5,031 bases of DNA, taken from positions 2,210 through 7,240 of the forward strand of contig DADO01000122.1 in NCBI GenBank assembly GCA_002509325.1, written 5' to 3'. Position numbers and translations under genes: made by a program. Below the pieces are notes generated by a model. That model had not been told where the DNA came from. It was given only the letters and a program-made list of their open reading frames with translations, and made no database searches. Positions 4,478 to 5,031 of the stretch are shown here, one piece after another. This DNA comes from Methanosarcina sp. UBA402 (GTDB lineage: Archaea; Halobacteriota; Methanosarcinia; Methanosarcinales; Methanosarcinaceae). Each line of letters opens with the position of its first letter. Positions within the stretch are counted from its first letter, which is position 1.

Positions 4478-5031
4478 ATGACAGAATTTACAGTCACGGT
4501 TATAGATACAATTGGGATTCAGGACTATATTTTTGGAAGCAACAACCTGAAACAGAACGTTGGGGCCTCTGGACTGGTTAATTTTGTAACTCATGAGATG
4601 GTTTACGAGGAATTGAAAAAGATTGGGAAGACCAATATAGAAAAAACTAATCTGGATTTAGATTCTAGAACATTAAATAGTAAAACGATTGAGAAAGATG
4701 ATTTGGACTCAGAGCTCGTTTATTCCGGGGGAGGAAACACCGTAATTTTATTCAAGAGTCTGGATATTGCTAAAAAATTTACACGAGAATATACTAAAAA
4801 AGTTCTTTTAAAAGCACCGGGCTTACAATTGATTATCGCTCATAATAACTTCATATGGGATAAAGATAATCTTGAAAAAAAAGTAAGGGAAACTATCCAT
4901 AAAAAAATAACACAAAAAAAATACAGCTATATTCACTCATCCCCTCTTCTTGGAATTGGGGTGAATGCTTCTTGTCAGTATACGGGTCTTCCAGCTTCCG
5001 AGACTAGAAAAGATGATGGAAAAGAAATTAG
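4478..5031 (+). CDS. cas10: Cas10-family (Csm1/Cmr2-like) protein, 5' part only
   Basis: The first 184 codons of a gene that continues past the right edge. Its opening, VTVIDTIGIQDYIFGS (6-21) then LKQNVGASGLV (24-34), matches the palm-domain start of Cas10 proteins (D-I-.GIQ.FI......LK..GAS..L). The hairpin usually carrying the catalytic GGDD reads VYSGGGNTVILF (81-92); GGGN-type loops are typical of the non-catalytic first palm, so the catalytic palm is probably downstream. A later CQYTGLPAS (166-174) looks like the start of a Cys-containing, possibly zinc-binding insert. Cas10 is the large subunit of type III effector complexes and makes cyclic oligoadenylate when the complex binds target RNA, which would activate the adjacent CARF protein. 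No HD nuclease domain precedes the palm. It could instead be a stand-alone Cas10-like polymerase rather than a full complex subunit; the missing part is needed to decide. Confidence 0.8.
   Translation, partial: MTEFTVTVIDTIGIQDYIFGSNNLKQNVGASGLVNFVTHEMVYEELKKIGKTNIEKTNLDLDSRTLNSKTIEKDDLDSELVYSGGGNTVILFKSLDIAKKFTREYTKKVLLKAPGLQLIIAHNNFIWDKDNLEKKVRETIHKKITQKKYSYIHSSPLLGIGVNASCQYTGLPASETRKDDGKEI

Overview
The window looks like chromosomal DNA of a methanogenic archaeon, most likely a Methanosarcina or close relative. This rests on AT-rich intergenic DNA with moderately GC-richer genes, archaeal-type ribosome binding sites (GGGTGA, AAGGAGG), and typical euryarchaeal families: a DUF2227/COG2389 membrane protein, a plasmid pRiA4b ORF-3-like protein, a Cas6b-type endoribonuclease and decayed group II intron-type reverse transcriptase. 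The genus is an inference from gene content and style, not from a search.

Layout. Positions 1-409 hold no convincing gene. They contain a terminator-like hairpin at the left edge, a run of six perfect-length 11-bp repeats (137-202) whose A-tracts are phased with the helix, and a second hairpin (366-385) just before the first gene. A DUF2227-type membrane protein follows (410-922), then a pRiA4b ORF-3 family protein (998-1564) with a good ribosome binding site and a perfect 15-bp palindrome overlapping it by one base. From about 1645 to 2388 lies a decayed reverse transcriptase/maturase gene, readable in one frame but with three internal stops, no N-terminus and a damaged catalytic box.

The right half (2509-5031) is the 5' part of a type III CRISPR-Cas locus on the + strand: cas6b (crRNA processing), a CARF-domain effector with a C-terminal PD-(D/E)xK-type fold (predicted to sense cyclic oligoadenylate), and the start of a Cas10-family gene that runs off the window. 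The expected logic is that Cas6b cuts pre-crRNA, the Cas10 complex makes cyclic oligoadenylate on target binding, and the CARF protein binds that signal and acts through its C-terminal domain. No CRISPR array, cas1 or cas2 is inside the window.

The most interesting points are these: the CARF effector has Ser and Thr where the usual Glu and Lys of the nuclease motif should be; its inter-domain linker carries two separate ~27/28-bp tandem duplications, one of which is read in two different frames; the Cas10-like protein begins directly with a palm-type domain (no HD domain) and shows GGGN rather than GGDD; and a dead reverse transcriptase sits directly beside the CRISPR genes without visible intron RNA.
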